Below are positions 28,830-37,463 of a DNA stretch of 64,000 bases, in pieces. The notes beneath the pieces were generated by a model. The model did not search any database. It was not told the DNA's origin and worked only from the letters and a program-made list of their open reading frames with translations. Within the stretch, counting starts at the first letter, position 1, and every line of letters begins with the position of its first letter. Position numbers and translations under genes: made by a program. Location of the stretch: the NCBI GenBank assembly GCA_016178305.1, contig JACOTM010000012.1:1-64000 (forward strand), read 5' to 3'. The stretch is from Flavobacteriia bacterium (GTDB lineage: Bacteria > Bacteroidota > Bacteroidia > Flavobacteriales_D > Crocinitomicaceae).

Positions 28830-31349
28830 ATGAGTAATAAAAATCATTCTAAACAATTCGTTTTCAACGAACAACAAAAAAAGAAAGCGACGTATTTGTT
28901 TTGGTTTATAGCAATGTTTCCAATATTGTTTATAACGTGCTTATTATTATTTCAATCGGAAGATGATTTACCACCAGTAGCGATGTTGAATCACCCTCCA
29001 GAATTATTGGCATCTGTAGTATATGCAGATGATGGAGAATCTGAATTGGGGAGATATTGGAAAATTAATAGAACAAGTGTTCCATACAAAGCAATTTCTC
29101 CTTATGTAACAGATGCCTTGATTTCAACAGAAGATGAACGGTTTATCGAACATTCAGGTGTCGATTTTAAAGCAATTGGACGTGCTGTTGTAAGTGTTGG
29201 TGGAGCAGGTGGAGCTTCGACTATTTCTCAACAGTTGGCAAAGTTATTATTTACATTACAACAAAGAGAAAAAGAAGACATTGCCAGAGCAAATGGAATT
29301 GCTTATTCAGGCTCATCAGGAGGAAAAATAGGAAGACTCTTTAGTCGAATTGGAGAAAAAGCGCGTGAAAATATTATTGCAACCCGTTTAGAACAACGAT
29401 TTACCAAAGAAGAAATTATTACCATGTATTTAAATCAATTTGATTTTTTATACAATGCTGTAGGAATTGATAATGCAGCAAAAGTTTATTTCAATAAAAA
29501 ACCAAAAGATTTAACAAAAGATGAAGCAGCAATGTTGATAGGAATGTGTAAAAACCCAACATTGTATAATCCACATTCTTTTCAGATTAAAGATTATAGA
29601 AGTTATTTAGCGAACCAAAATGAAGTTCCGGAATCATCAATAACACGAGTTCAAATTCAAGAAAAAAGAGCTGAAGACAGTTTGAGAGCTGTTTCAAGAA
29701 GAAATCAAGTATTGTTTCAATGGCTTAAAAATAGTAAATCAAAAAGTGAAGCTTTAAGAGTGCCTTTAACACAAGAAGAATATGATAAATTAACTAAAAA
29801 ACCTTTACATTGTAATTTTCAGGAAGTTGATCATAAACGCGGAATGGCTCCTTACTTTAGAGAAGGTTTGAGAAAAGAATTAACGAATTTATTGTTAGAG
29901 AAAAAACCAGACGGCACTCTAAAATATAAAAGAGAAGATGGTGCACCTTGGGATATCTATAGAGATGGTTTAAAAATATATACTACCATTAATATTGAAA
30001 TGCAAGAGCATGCTGAAGAAGCAATGCAACGTCATTTAAAAGAAAATCTACAACCTGCTTTTGATGATAATAACCGCCATTTGAAACATTTTCCGTTCTC
30101 AAATGATGCAACTGAAGAAGAAATAGATGGAATTATGCGCTCAGGGAGATTGAGCTCACATCGTTATATGCAAATGGAAGCAAAAGGAGCTTCGAATGCG
30201 GAAGTTCGAAAGGCGTTTAATACACCTGTTACTATGCGCGTATATACATGGGGTGGAGAAAAAGACACGACAATGACGCCAGATGATTCAATTCGTTATT
30301 ATAAATCATTTTTGCATGCAGGTTTAATTTCAATTCAACCCGAAACTGGAGAAGTGAAAGCATGGGTAGGAGGAGTAAATATTGACCATTTTGCGTATGA
30401 TCATGTAAGACAAGGAAAGAGACAAGTTGGTTCAACAATCAAGCCATTTGTGTATGCCTCTGCTTTAGCTATGGGTGTAGTGAAACCTTGTGATATGATT
30501 CCGGATATTGCTCATTGTGTTGATTTAAGAAATTCAGATGGGGTTATAGATGATCGATGGTGTCCGAAGAATGCAGGAGGAATGTCTGGAGGTTCTTGTT
30601 CTGTGGCGAATGGTTTAGCACAATCTAAAAACAACATAACAGTGGCTGTAATGGCTAAAATGGGAAGCATTGCTGGACCAAAAACAATAGAAAAATTATT
30701 AAAAAATATGGACATTAGTTTACCAGCTAATTCTGTAGTACCAGCGATGTGTTTAGGTTCTATGGATTTATCTTTGTTTGAGATGGTTGGAGCACAAGCA
30801 ATGTTTGTTAATCATGGTATTTATAATAGACCAACAACTATTTTAAGAATAGAAGATCGGAATGGAAATGTAATATACAATGCAAAGCCTTATTCGAAAG
30901 AGGTATTGAACGAAAAAGTGGCTTATGAAACTTTAAAAATGATGGAAGGCGTTGTTCGATATGGAACAGCTGGAAGTTTAAGAGGAGGTCAATCATGGGG
31001 AAATATCACAGCACCAACAGCAGGTAAGACAGGAACAACACAAAACAATTCGGACGGTTGGTTTATTGGTTTAACACCTGAATTAGTGACAGGAGTTTGG
31101 GTAGGTGCAGAAGATAGATTGGTTCGATTTAGATCGATGAATTGGGGACAAGGTGGACGAATGGCGTTACCTATATATGGTTACTTTATGCAGAAAGTAT
31201 ATAAAAACCCAAAAATTGGAATTTCAACAACTGCTTTTGATAAACCAGAAGATTTTGATGATAGCGAGTTTTCATGCAGTGGACAGATTTTGCCACCAGC
31301 AGCTGATGATCCAGCCGCAGACTCTTTGGAAATAGAATTAGGAATATAA
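28830..31349 (+). CDS. mrcA: Class A penicillin-binding protein (PBP1A-like)
   Basis: An 839-residue bifunctional peptidoglycan synthase with an N-terminal transmembrane helix (about 22-42). The GT51 glycosyltransferase domain has [20 protein letters not shown] and [15 protein letters not shown]. The transpeptidase domain has SxxK in [15 protein letters not shown] (about residue 537), SxN in [10 protein letters not shown] and KTGT in [17 protein letters not shown] (about 733). The C-terminus is Asp/Ala-rich. The domain order is that of PBP1A. It lies just behind the elongation operon but has its own candidate promoter. Confidence 0.95.
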   Translation: MSNKNHSKQFVFNEQQKKKATYLFWFIAMFPILFITCLLLFQSEDDLPPVAMLNHPPELLASVVYADDGESELGRYWKINRTSVPYKAISPYVTDALISTEDERFIEHSGVDFKAIGRAVVSVGGAGGASTISQQLAKLLFTLQQREKEDIARANGIAYSGSSGGKIGRLFSRIGEKARENIIATRLEQRFTKEEIITMYLNQFDFLYNAVGIDNAAKVYFNKKPKDLTKDEAAMLIGMCKNPTLYNPHSFQIKDYRSYLANQNEVPESSITRVQIQEKRAEDSLRAVSRRNQVLFQWLKNSKSKSEALRVPLTQEEYDKLTKKPLHCNFQEVDHKRGMAPYFREGLRKELTNLLLEKKPDGTLKYKREDGAPWDIYRDGLKIYTTINIEMQEHAEEAMQRHLKENLQPAFDDNNRHLKHFPFSNDATEEEIDGIMRSGRLSSHRYMQMEAKGASNAEVRKAFNTPVTMRVYTWGGEKDTTMTPDDSIRYYKSFLHAGLISIQPETGEVKAWVGGVNIDHFAYDHVRQGKRQVGSTIKPFVYASALAMGVVKPCDMIPDIAHCVDLRNSDGVIDDRWCPKNAGGMSGGSCSVANGLAQSKNNITVAVMAKMGSIAGPKTIEKLLKNMDISLPANSVVPAMCLGSMDLSLFEMVGAQAMFVNHGIYNRPTTILRIEDRNGNVIYNAKPYSKEVLNEKVAYETLKMMEGVVRYGTAGSLRGGQSWGNITAPTAGKTGTTQNNSDGWFIGLTPELVTGVWVGAEDRLVRFRSMNWGQGGRMALPIYGYFMQKVYKNPKIGISTTAFDKPEDFDDSEFSCSGQILPPAADDPAADSLEIELGI

Positions 31350-31366
31350 AATTCAAAAAATTAACC

Positions 31367-32062
31367 ATGAATAAAGTTGTAAATAATGTTGAGGAAGCTT
31401 TAAAAGGAATTGAAGATAACATGACTCTTATGGTTGGAGGGTTTGGTTTATGTGGTATTCCAGAAAATTCAATCGCTCAATTAGTGAAAATCGGTGCTAA
31501 AAATTTAACTTGTATTTCAAACAATGCAGGAGTTGATAATTTTGGGTTAGGATTATTGCTTCAAAATAAACAAGTAAAAAAAATGATTAGTTCTTATGTT
31601 GGTGAGAACGATGAGTTTGAACGTCAAATGCTATCAGGAGAATTAGAAGTTGATTTAATTCCACAAGGTTCATTAGCAGAACGATGCAGAGCAGGTGGAG
31701 CTGGAATTCCAGCATTTTTTACTCCAGCAGGATATGGAACAGAAGTTGCCGAAGGAAAAGAAGTTCGAATTTACAATGGTAAACCACACATATTAGAAAC
31801 GGCTTTAACAGCTGACTTTGCTATTGTGAAAGCATGGAAAGGAGACACAGCAGGAAATTTAATTTACAAAGCAACTGCCCGTAATTTTAATCCAATGATG
31901 GCAACAGCTGGAAAAATAACCATTGCTGAGGTTGAAGAATTGGTTGAGGCAGGTGAATTAGACCCCAATGATATTCATACTCCTGGAATTTTTGTTCAAC
32001 GTATTTTTAAAGGTGAAAAATTTGAAAAACGAATTGAGCAAAGAACAGTTAGACAGAGATAA
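31367..32062 (+). CDS. scoA: 3-oxoacid CoA-transferase subunit A
   Basis: A 231-residue family I CoA-transferase alpha subunit. The signature [19 protein letters not shown] lies at residues about 22-40, and [17 protein letters not shown] is also typical. Full-length subunits have about 230-235 residues, so this one looks complete. With subunit B it would move CoA between succinyl-CoA and acetoacetate or a similar acid. Here the B subunit lacks its catalytic motif and a gene remnant separates the two, so the activity of the pair is in doubt. Confidence 0.93.
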   Translation: MNKVVNNVEEALKGIEDNMTLMVGGFGLCGIPENSIAQLVKIGAKNLTCISNNAGVDNFGLGLLLQNKQVKKMISSYVGENDEFERQMLSGELEVDLIPQGSLAERCRAGGAGIPAFFTPAGYGTEVAEGKEVRIYNGKPHILETALTADFAIVKAWKGDTAGNLIYKATARNFNPMMATAGKITIAEVEELVEAGELDPNDIHTPGIFVQRIFKGEKFEKRIEQRTVRQR

Positions 32063-32069
32063 TTTGAAA

Positions 32070-32210
32070 ATGAGGAATGACAAAGAAAATATAATTGTTC
32101 AATTAAGTTTTAAATATGCTATTAACATCGTAGTTTTCTGTGAACTTTTAGAATCAAAAAATAAATTTGTTGGATCTCGTCAATTATTAAATTCATTATC
32201 AAATATTTAA
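32070..32210 (+). pseudogene. Truncated four-helix-bundle (S23/IVP family) gene remnant
   Basis: ATG at 32070 opens 46 codons: MRNDKENIIVQLSFKYAINI, then VVFCELLESKNKFVGSRQLLNSLSNI and stop. This matches the first third of the four-helix-bundle proteins common in Bacteroidota, which normally continue with a GTSIGANxREAQ segment to about 115-125 residues. Here the frame stops just where that segment should begin, and subunit B starts 9 bp later. It lies between two genes that are usually adjacent. I read it as a decayed insertion. Expression as a short peptide cannot be excluded. Confidence 0.7.
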
Positions 32211-32219
32211 TTAAAAACA

Positions 32220-32699
32220 ATGGCTTTAGATAAAATTGGTATAGCGAAAAGAATCGCACAAGAATTAAAAGATGGTTGGTATGTAAACTTAGGAATAGGT
32301 ATTCCAACTTTGGTTGCAAATTATATTCCAGAAGGAATTGAAGTTGAAGGAGCGATGGAAGTTTCTCAAAATGGAGATATTGCAAACTGGAAAATCCCAG
32401 GTAAAATGGTAAAAGGAATGGGAGGAGCGATGGATTTAGTTGCTTCTGCGGATAATATTATTGTTGCAATGATGCATTCCAATAAAGCAGGTGAATCAAA
32501 AATATTAAAAACTTGTACCTTGCCTTTAACAGGTGTTGGATGTGTTAAGAAAGTAGTTACGGAATTAGCGGTATTAGAAATTAAAGACGGAAAATTTTAT
32601 TTAATCGAAAGAGCTCCAGGAGTTTCTGTTGAAGAAATAATTTCAAAAACAGAAGGAGAACTGGTTGTTCCTGAGAATGTACCTGAAATGGTATTGTAA
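32220..32699 (+). CDS. scoB: 3-oxoacid CoA-transferase subunit B with internal deletion, active-site motif missing
   Basis: The 159-residue ORF aligns at both ends with family I beta subunits ([18 protein letters not shown] at the start, [20 protein letters not shown] in the middle, [20 protein letters not shown] later). Normal length is about 215-220 residues. After GIEVE (about residue 43) the sequence jumps to [10 protein letters not shown], skipping about 57-60 residues that normally hold the SENG motif with the catalytic glutamate and the DADLINAGK region. The reading frame is kept. As written the protein could not form the glutamyl-CoA intermediate. It may be a decaying gene, or the deletion may be an assembly fault. 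Confidence 0.85.
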   Translation: MALDKIGIAKRIAQELKDGWYVNLGIGIPTLVANYIPEGIEVEGAMEVSQNGDIANWKIPGKMVKGMGGAMDLVASADNIIVAMMHSNKAGESKILKTCTLPLTGVGCVKKVVTELAVLEIKDGKFYLIERAPGVSVEEIISKTEGELVVPENVPEMVL

Positions 32700-34148
32700 T
32701 TGTTTAAGAACAATCGATATAAAACAAGGGTTGATGCTTTTTTAAAAGTATCAACCCTTTTCTTTTGTGTTTTTTGGTATGTTTGGATGTATTTTAATAA
32801 TGAAATTCCACCAGATTCTGGAGATGGAATTATGCATTATTTTTTATCAAACGCATCATGGGAAAATCCAACTTTATTCCTTCATCACTGGGGAAAACCG
32901 CTATTTATTCTTCTGTCTTCCCCATTTTCGCAATTTGGATTTGGGGGTATTGTTGGTTTTAATATTCTAGTGTTTTTTTTGTCTGTTCTTGTTGCTTGGA
33001 AAATTGCTGCAAAACTAGAAGTTAATAAATGGTTTCAATTGCTGTTTCCACTTATTTTAGTCAATATTCAAGATTTTAGTTTAACGGTTTTGGGAGGGTT
33101 AACAGAACCTTTATTTAATTTCTTTTTTCTAATTTCTTTTTGGTTTTTAATGACTAAACAATGGACATTTTTAGCGATTATCGTTTCTTTTTTACCTTTT
33201 TTAAGAAGTGAAGGTCAATTGCCAATCGTCTTGGTTTTAATGATGTTACTTTATTTAAAACAGTTTAAAAGTCTTCCTTTTTTAATTTTAGGATTTATTA
33301 TTTATGCTCTAATTGGTTATTTTGTAAACGGTGATTTTTGGTGGTATTTTACAAAAAGCCCCTATTCGATGAATAATGGAATATACAACCAGGGTCAATG
33401 GAATCATTATTTGATGAGTTATAAGAATTATTTAGGCAATATTGGTTTATTTATTTTCATAGGAGCGTTCATTTATTTAGCAATTCAAAGTTTAAAAAAG
33501 CATTGGCTAAACTTAGAATTTACACTTCTTTTTTATGTATATGGAACATTCGTAGGGATTGTTGTGCTCCACTCTTATTTTTGGGCAACAGGTCAAAATG
33601 CTTCTTTGGGATTAACTCGAATTACAACTCAAGCAATGCCAGCATTTATACTTTTAAACCTTTATTTTTTAAGTAAAAGTAAATTTGGAACATATTCCTA
33701 TTTGCAACCCATGTTTGGGATTTTAGCTGTAATCATCGCTTTCAGTTCTGTTTTCACCAAACATTTTCCGAGCAAAGCAAATCCTTTTGAAATTCAACTT
33801 TTGAGAGCCGCAAGTGATTTGAAATCATCAGCTAAAACATACACTCATATCTTTTACCACCATCCGCTATTTTGTTTTGCTTTTGGAGATAATCCATTTA
33901 AAAAAAATCAAACATGTGTTTTTTATTATTGTGAAGACTTAGAAAAAGAGATAGATACTCAAATGAAAAATGAAGATTTGATTGTGAGAGATAGTCAATT
34001 TGGTCCACAAGAACAACATTTAACGTTGAAAAAAATCAACGCTTCAAAGCGGTTAAAATTGATAAAAGAGTACGTGTCAACACAGCAAATAGAAGATTAT
34101 TATCAGGAAAAAGAAGGTGTTTCAATATACGAAGTTCAAAAAAAATAA
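32700..34148 (+). CDS. Polytopic membrane protein, possibly GT-C glycosyltransferase-like
   Basis: A 482-codon ORF that starts, if TTG is used, directly after the scoB stop and in the same frame. The next in-frame ATG is codon 30 and would remove most of the first membrane helix. About ten hydrophobic helices fill residues 15-375, and a soluble tail follows (about 380-482). After the first helix comes PPDSGDGIMHYF, an acidic loop like those in GT-C glycosyltransferases. I do not recognise the family with certainty, and the substrate is unknown. The scoB terminator hairpin lies inside the first codons, so the start is uncertain. A shared terminator lies downstream. Confidence 0.65.
   Translation: MFKNNRYKTRVDAFLKVSTLFFCVFWYVWMYFNNEIPPDSGDGIMHYFLSNASWENPTLFLHHWGKPLFILLSSPFSQFGFGGIVGFNILVFFLSVLVAWKIAAKLEVNKWFQLLFPLILVNIQDFSLTVLGGLTEPLFNFFFLISFWFLMTKQWTFLAIIVSFLPFLRSEGQLPIVLVLMMLLYLKQFKSLPFLILGFIIYALIGYFVNGDFWWYFTKSPYSMNNGIYNQGQWNHYLMSYKNYLGNIGLFIFIGAFIYLAIQSLKKHWLNLEFTLLFYVYGTFVGIVVLHSYFWATGQNASLGLTRITTQAMPAFILLNLYFLSKSKFGTYSYLQPMFGILAVIIAFSSVFTKHFPSKANPFEIQLLRAASDLKSSAKTYTHIFYHHPLFCFAFGDNPFKKNQTCVFYYCEDLEKEIDTQMKNEDLIVRDSQFGPQEQHLTLKKINASKRLKLIKEYVSTQQIEDYYQEKEGVSIYEVQKK
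32726..32764 (+). terminator. Strong terminator hairpin behind scoB, inside the next ORF
   Basis: AAGGGTTGATGCTTTT and AAAAGTATCAACCCTT form a 16-bp stem with one G-T pair and a 2-base loop, followed by a T-rich run. It lies 27 bp behind the scoB stop and overlaps the first 22 codons of the following ORF. Confidence 0.8.
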
Positions 34149-34180
34149 GGTTGCCTAATTTTTAGACAACCTTATTTTTT
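34144..34180 (+). terminator. Bidirectional terminator between convergent genes
   Basis: AATAAGGTTG and CAACCTTATT form a 10-bp stem with a T run to the right and an A run to the left. It separates the membrane protein gene (plus) from the YVTN lipoprotein gene (minus). Confidence 0.88.
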
Positions 34181-35235
34181 TAATCACATTTCAATAGGCT
34201 AATTCCATTTGGAGAAACTCCAACAGAAAGAGTTTGAATAACACTTAAAGTATTAGCATCAACAACTGAAACACTATTGTCGCTAAGATTTGTCACAAAT
34301 ATTTTTGTACCGTCCGAATTAGTTGTTACACCATGGGCACCATTTCCAACCGTTATCGTTGCTTCTACCAAATTTGTATTTGTATTAATGACATACAATT
34401 TATTAGAAACAGGATTGCCACCTACAATTCCTTGATCACAAACATAAACTTTTTGATTATCTGGCGAAGGGTATAATTGAATAGGCCCTTGAGAAGTTGC
34501 TGGTAAATTGATATTGATTGTATCTCCTGTTGTTAAATCATATCGAACGACTTTTTTCAAATCATAAACACTTATAAAAATGCTTTCAATTGTTGGTAAT
34601 ACAGCAGTTTGAACGGCAATTCCATCAACGGGGATGTGTGTTAATGCTCCAGTTGAAACATCAAGTATAATCATTTCTTTCGATGACATACATGCAACAT
34701 ATAATTTGCCATTCAGATAACGCATTCCATGTGGACCAGTTGTTTCACCAAGGTCAAAGCGTTTTGTTTCTTTGGCTTTCTCTACATCAATTTGAATAAT
34801 TTGTCCTTTTTCTTTAGCGGAAACATAAGCATATTTTGATTTTTCATCTAATACAACATGGGCTAAATGCTGATCATTACCAACGTTGATATATTCTTTA
34901 GTTTTATTTTTTTTCCCTTTCAAAACAATGACCATTTCATCATCCCCTGCATTTTCAGGAACACCAGTTGCCCATACAGACCTACCATCAGGTGCAGCTT
35001 GAACATTGTGAACCATGTACGTACTTCCTTTATGTTTTAAATCTGTTTTATCTAATTCTTTAAATGTTTGAGCATCAATAATTGTAATTGTTCCCTCTTC
35101 TTCATTGGCAACGAAAATTTCTTCATGAATTTTTCGTTTACACATTTGTTTGTGACAAGCACTAATTGAAAGGATTGAAATAGACCATAACAATCCACTT
35201 AACGTAAATTTTACGTTATTATAAATTTTTTTCAT
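34180..35235 (-). CDS. YVTN/YncE-type beta-propeller lipoprotein
   Basis: A 351-residue protein. The signal sequence ends in a lipobox-like ISAC (Cys about residue 27), followed by HKQMCKRK. The rest is a propeller of YVTN-type repeats, for example EIFVANEEEGTITIIDAQTF, AYVSAKEKGQIIQIDVEKA, KIFVTNLSDNSVSVVDANTL and a closing SVGVSPNGI. Such lipoproteins sit in the periplasm or on the outer membrane. It is the last gene of the metal operon, 29 bp behind the barrel gene. A role in metal sensing or carriage is inferred only from that linkage. Confidence 0.82.
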   Translation of the reverse strand: MKKIYNNVKFTLSGLLWSISILSISACHKQMCKRKIHEEIFVANEEEGTITIIDAQTFKELDKTDLKHKGSTYMVHNVQAAPDGRSVWATGVPENAGDDEMVIVLKGKKNKTKEYINVGNDQHLAHVVLDEKSKYAYVSAKEKGQIIQIDVEKAKETKRFDLGETTGPHGMRYLNGKLYVACMSSKEMIILDVSTGALTHIPVDGIAVQTAVLPTIESIFISVYDLKKVVRYDLTTGDTININLPATSQGPIQLYPSPDNQKVYVCDQGIVGGNPVSNKLYVINTNTNLVEATITVGNGAHGVTTNSDGTKIFVTNLSDNSVSVVDANTLSVIQTLSVGVSPNGISLLKCD

Positions 35236-35264
35236 GATTTTTATTTTTAAATAAAAGGAAAAAT

Positions 35265-36263
35265 TTATTTTTCGATATCTTTTTTCTTCAGACTAAATTT
35301 GTATGAAATTCCAGATGTAAATTGATATTGACTGCCAACTTGAGAACCATTTAAATATTGATACAAAGGAATTTCTGATAAGGCATAAACAGTTAAATTT
35401 TTATAACTATAACTAATTTGCGGCACAATAAAAACTTTGCGATTTCCAGTTGAAGCAGGGTAAACATTATAATAAGCAACCATATCAATAAGTTTATCTG
35501 TTTTCATTCGACCAACCCATTCGCCTTTTATTTGTGCAGTAAGACCTAATCGTTTAAAAATAGTTTTCCCAAAAAACACACTAATACTCGCATAATCTCC
35601 AAATTTTTGTCCTAATGAATTCCACCCTTTATGGACATAGATGCTATTTGCAAATACACGGAAATTCTTTTTCAAATAACTGTTAAAAAAGAAAGAATAA
35701 AAAATAAAATCATTTGCTCCATTTGTTAATTGAACCGTTGGAGGAGCTGTTTGATAATAATTTTTTCCAGAGGTAGGATCTGTGTAAAATATGGTAGAAT
35801 CATCGTGGCTTCCAATGGGTATTTTATATCCTAAACCGAGTGTAAATTCTGTTTTTTTCTTTTCAGAACATTTATAATAAACTTGGTATCTTGGAAAGAT
35901 AATAATATCTGCTATTCCAGATGTTCGTGTAATATTTTTTTCAGGCCATATCACCGTTCGATTGATATAATAACCAGATTCTAAAGAAATAGTCAATTTC
36001 GAAGACAATCCATAAGCTAATCGGAAATATGCATAATCACTATACAATCGTCTAAACATTGGAGTTGTATCTCGATCTTGCGCATAAAATTTGTTTGAAC
36101 TGAGATATTGAAAATTAGTAGCTATTTCTACTTGTTTTTCATTTAATACCCCTTGTGAAGTACCACCCGCAATCGGACTTGCACTTCCTCCTGAACAACA
36201 ACCCTGTGCTAGAATAGATTGGGAAGCGAAACAAAAAGAGAGGAAAAATAATAGTTTTTTCAT
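35265..36263 (-). CDS. Predicted outer-membrane beta-barrel with CCSGG N-terminus
   Basis: A 332-residue protein with a signal peptide ending SILAQ and a mature N-terminus GCCSGGSASPIAGG. The rest has alternating amphipathic beta strands (for example TLGLGYKIPIG, VPQISYSYKNLTVYALSEIPLYQYL) and ends in ISYKFSLKKKDIEK, consistent with an outer-membrane barrel. I have seen this CCSGG-type N-terminus in Bacteroidota barrels near metal genes. The Cys pair could bind a metal ion, but that is inference. It lies between a secreted thioredoxin-like protein and the YVTN lipoprotein in the metal operon. Confidence 0.75.
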   Translation of the reverse strand: MKKLLFFLSFCFASQSILAQGCCSGGSASPIAGGTSQGVLNEKQVEIATNFQYLSSNKFYAQDRDTTPMFRRLYSDYAYFRLAYGLSSKLTISLESGYYINRTVIWPEKNITRTSGIADIIIFPRYQVYYKCSEKKKTEFTLGLGYKIPIGSHDDSTIFYTDPTSGKNYYQTAPPTVQLTNGANDFIFYSFFFNSYLKKNFRVFANSIYVHKGWNSLGQKFGDYASISVFFGKTIFKRLGLTAQIKGEWVGRMKTDKLIDMVAYYNVYPASTGNRKVFIVPQISYSYKNLTVYALSEIPLYQYLNGSQVGSQYQFTSGISYKFSLKKKDIEK

Positions 36264-36314
36264 AGTTTCTATATAAAATACTACCTAAGATTATTAGACA
36301 GCAATGGAGGATAA

Positions 36315-37091
36315 TTATTCAATCACAATATTCATTGTTTGACTTCCAAAGTCAGTTGTTATTTTAATAAAATAAGTTCCTTTTGGGATTGTTTGATTTT
36401 CTCCAAATGAAGCAAGATGTGTCCCTGTTATTTGATTAGTTTCTTCTTTAGAGCTAATTAATTCACCAGTTACAGCAAACAATTCCATTTTTACATTACT
36501 GGGTTTGTCTAATGAATATTCAACATTGAATTTAGCAACAGCTGGATTTGGAATTATTTTTAAGTCAAAAAGTGTTTCATTTTTTGTTTCAGAAAGAGAA
36601 GCACTTGCTAACAATCCATCAATTGCTGCTTGTACATTTGAAGTACTAACACCACTATTTTGATTATAAACAATAGCATGATTTGTCCCGCCCATTACGA
36701 CTATTTTTGGCATACCTGCAGTACCGTATTGACTCATTACAAATGATGTAGTTGAGAATTTTGTAGCATTTGGCATAGAGTTCGTTGTTCCCCAAGTTGA
36801 TAAAGTAGAGCAACTTGTATTTGCAGCATCATCAACTAAATAAAAATAAACAGTATTTGGATTAGAACTGGCATAACTTTGAACCGCATTGTATGCCGCT
36901 AAAGAATTAGGAGCGCATGAACCACAAGGCATTACAAAAGCAGCAACTATTATTTTTCCTTGATCCATTTCTGAAAATAAATGATGTGAAGTTCCTGCAC
37001 AGTCATTGGCAGTAAAATCTGTTGCTGTAGTTTGTGCAAAAGAGCATCCAATTGTCAATGCACAGATAGAAGTTAAAATACTTTTTTTCAT
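36315..37091 (-). CDS. Secreted thioredoxin-like protein with T9SS type A domain
   Basis: A 258-residue protein with signal peptide MKKSILTSICALTIGCSFAQ. A thioredoxin-fold-like domain (about 22-165) has CGSC in AAFVMPCGSCAPNSL at the redox-site position and a cis-Pro-like loop TAGMPKIVVMGG. The C-terminal 80 residues (FDLKIIPNPAVAKFNVEYSL ... GTYFIKITTDFG) form a type A sorting domain, so it is exported through T9SS. In the metal operon it could reduce or insert metal at the cell surface. That role is inference from context. Confidence 0.82.
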   Translation of the reverse strand: MKKSILTSICALTIGCSFAQTTATDFTANDCAGTSHHLFSEMDQGKIIVAAFVMPCGSCAPNSLAAYNAVQSYASSNPNTVYFYLVDDAANTSCSTLSTWGTTNSMPNATKFSTTSFVMSQYGTAGMPKIVVMGGTNHAIVYNQNSGVSTSNVQAAIDGLLASASLSETKNETLFDLKIIPNPAVAKFNVEYSLDKPSNVKMELFAVTGELISSKEETNQITGTHLASFGENQTIPKGTYFIKITTDFGSQTMNIVIE

Positions 37092-37120
37092 AATTTAATG
37101 TTTTAATTATTTGTAATAGA

Positions 37121-37456
37121 TTAATGACTCATGCCGTGTGGCTGGCAACATTTGGGTAACTTTTGTTGAGCTTCAGGATTCGCTTTCACGTCATCAGCAT
37201 CGTAACCAGTTTCAGAGATTATTGTTTTAATTTTTTCCAATGTAATCTTTTCTTCCTTGTATTTGACCGTTAACATTTTAGTAGGGACATCCAAATTCAC
37301 GTATTGGATTCCTTTGGTGTAATTAAGTTTTTCTTCTAATCTTTCTTTACACATATTACATTCCGAAGAAGTTTTAATGATTACTTCTTTAGACTCTTTT
37401 TTGATGAAGCTAAAGGTTAATAAAGCAATCAAACTGATAATAATTTTTGTTTTCAT
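37121..37456 (-). CDS. Secreted heavy-metal-associated (HMA) domain protein
   Basis: A 111-residue protein with a short signal peptide (MKTKIIISLIALLTFSFIKK) and one ferredoxin-like HMA domain (about 25-92). The metal-binding motif is SSECNMCKERLEE, with the CxxC that binds Cu(I) or similar soft metals. The tail KCCQPHGMSH adds Cys and His residues that could also bind metal. It lies 7 bp downstream of the TonB receptor gene, a pairing common in Bacteroidota, and probably receives or passes on the metal in the periplasm. Confidence 0.88.
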   Translation of the reverse strand: MKTKIIISLIALLTFSFIKKESKEVIIKTSSECNMCKERLEEKLNYTKGIQYVNLDVPTKMLTVKYKEEKITLEKIKTIISETGYDADDVKANPEAQQKLPKCCQPHGMSH

Positions 37457-37463
37457 ATATTAT

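Noticed and set aside
31968-32210. 80-codon ORF over the end of scoA
   Set aside because: Its first part overlaps scoA in another frame. Only the part from ATG 32070 resembles a known family, and that is reported as the four-helix-bundle remnant.
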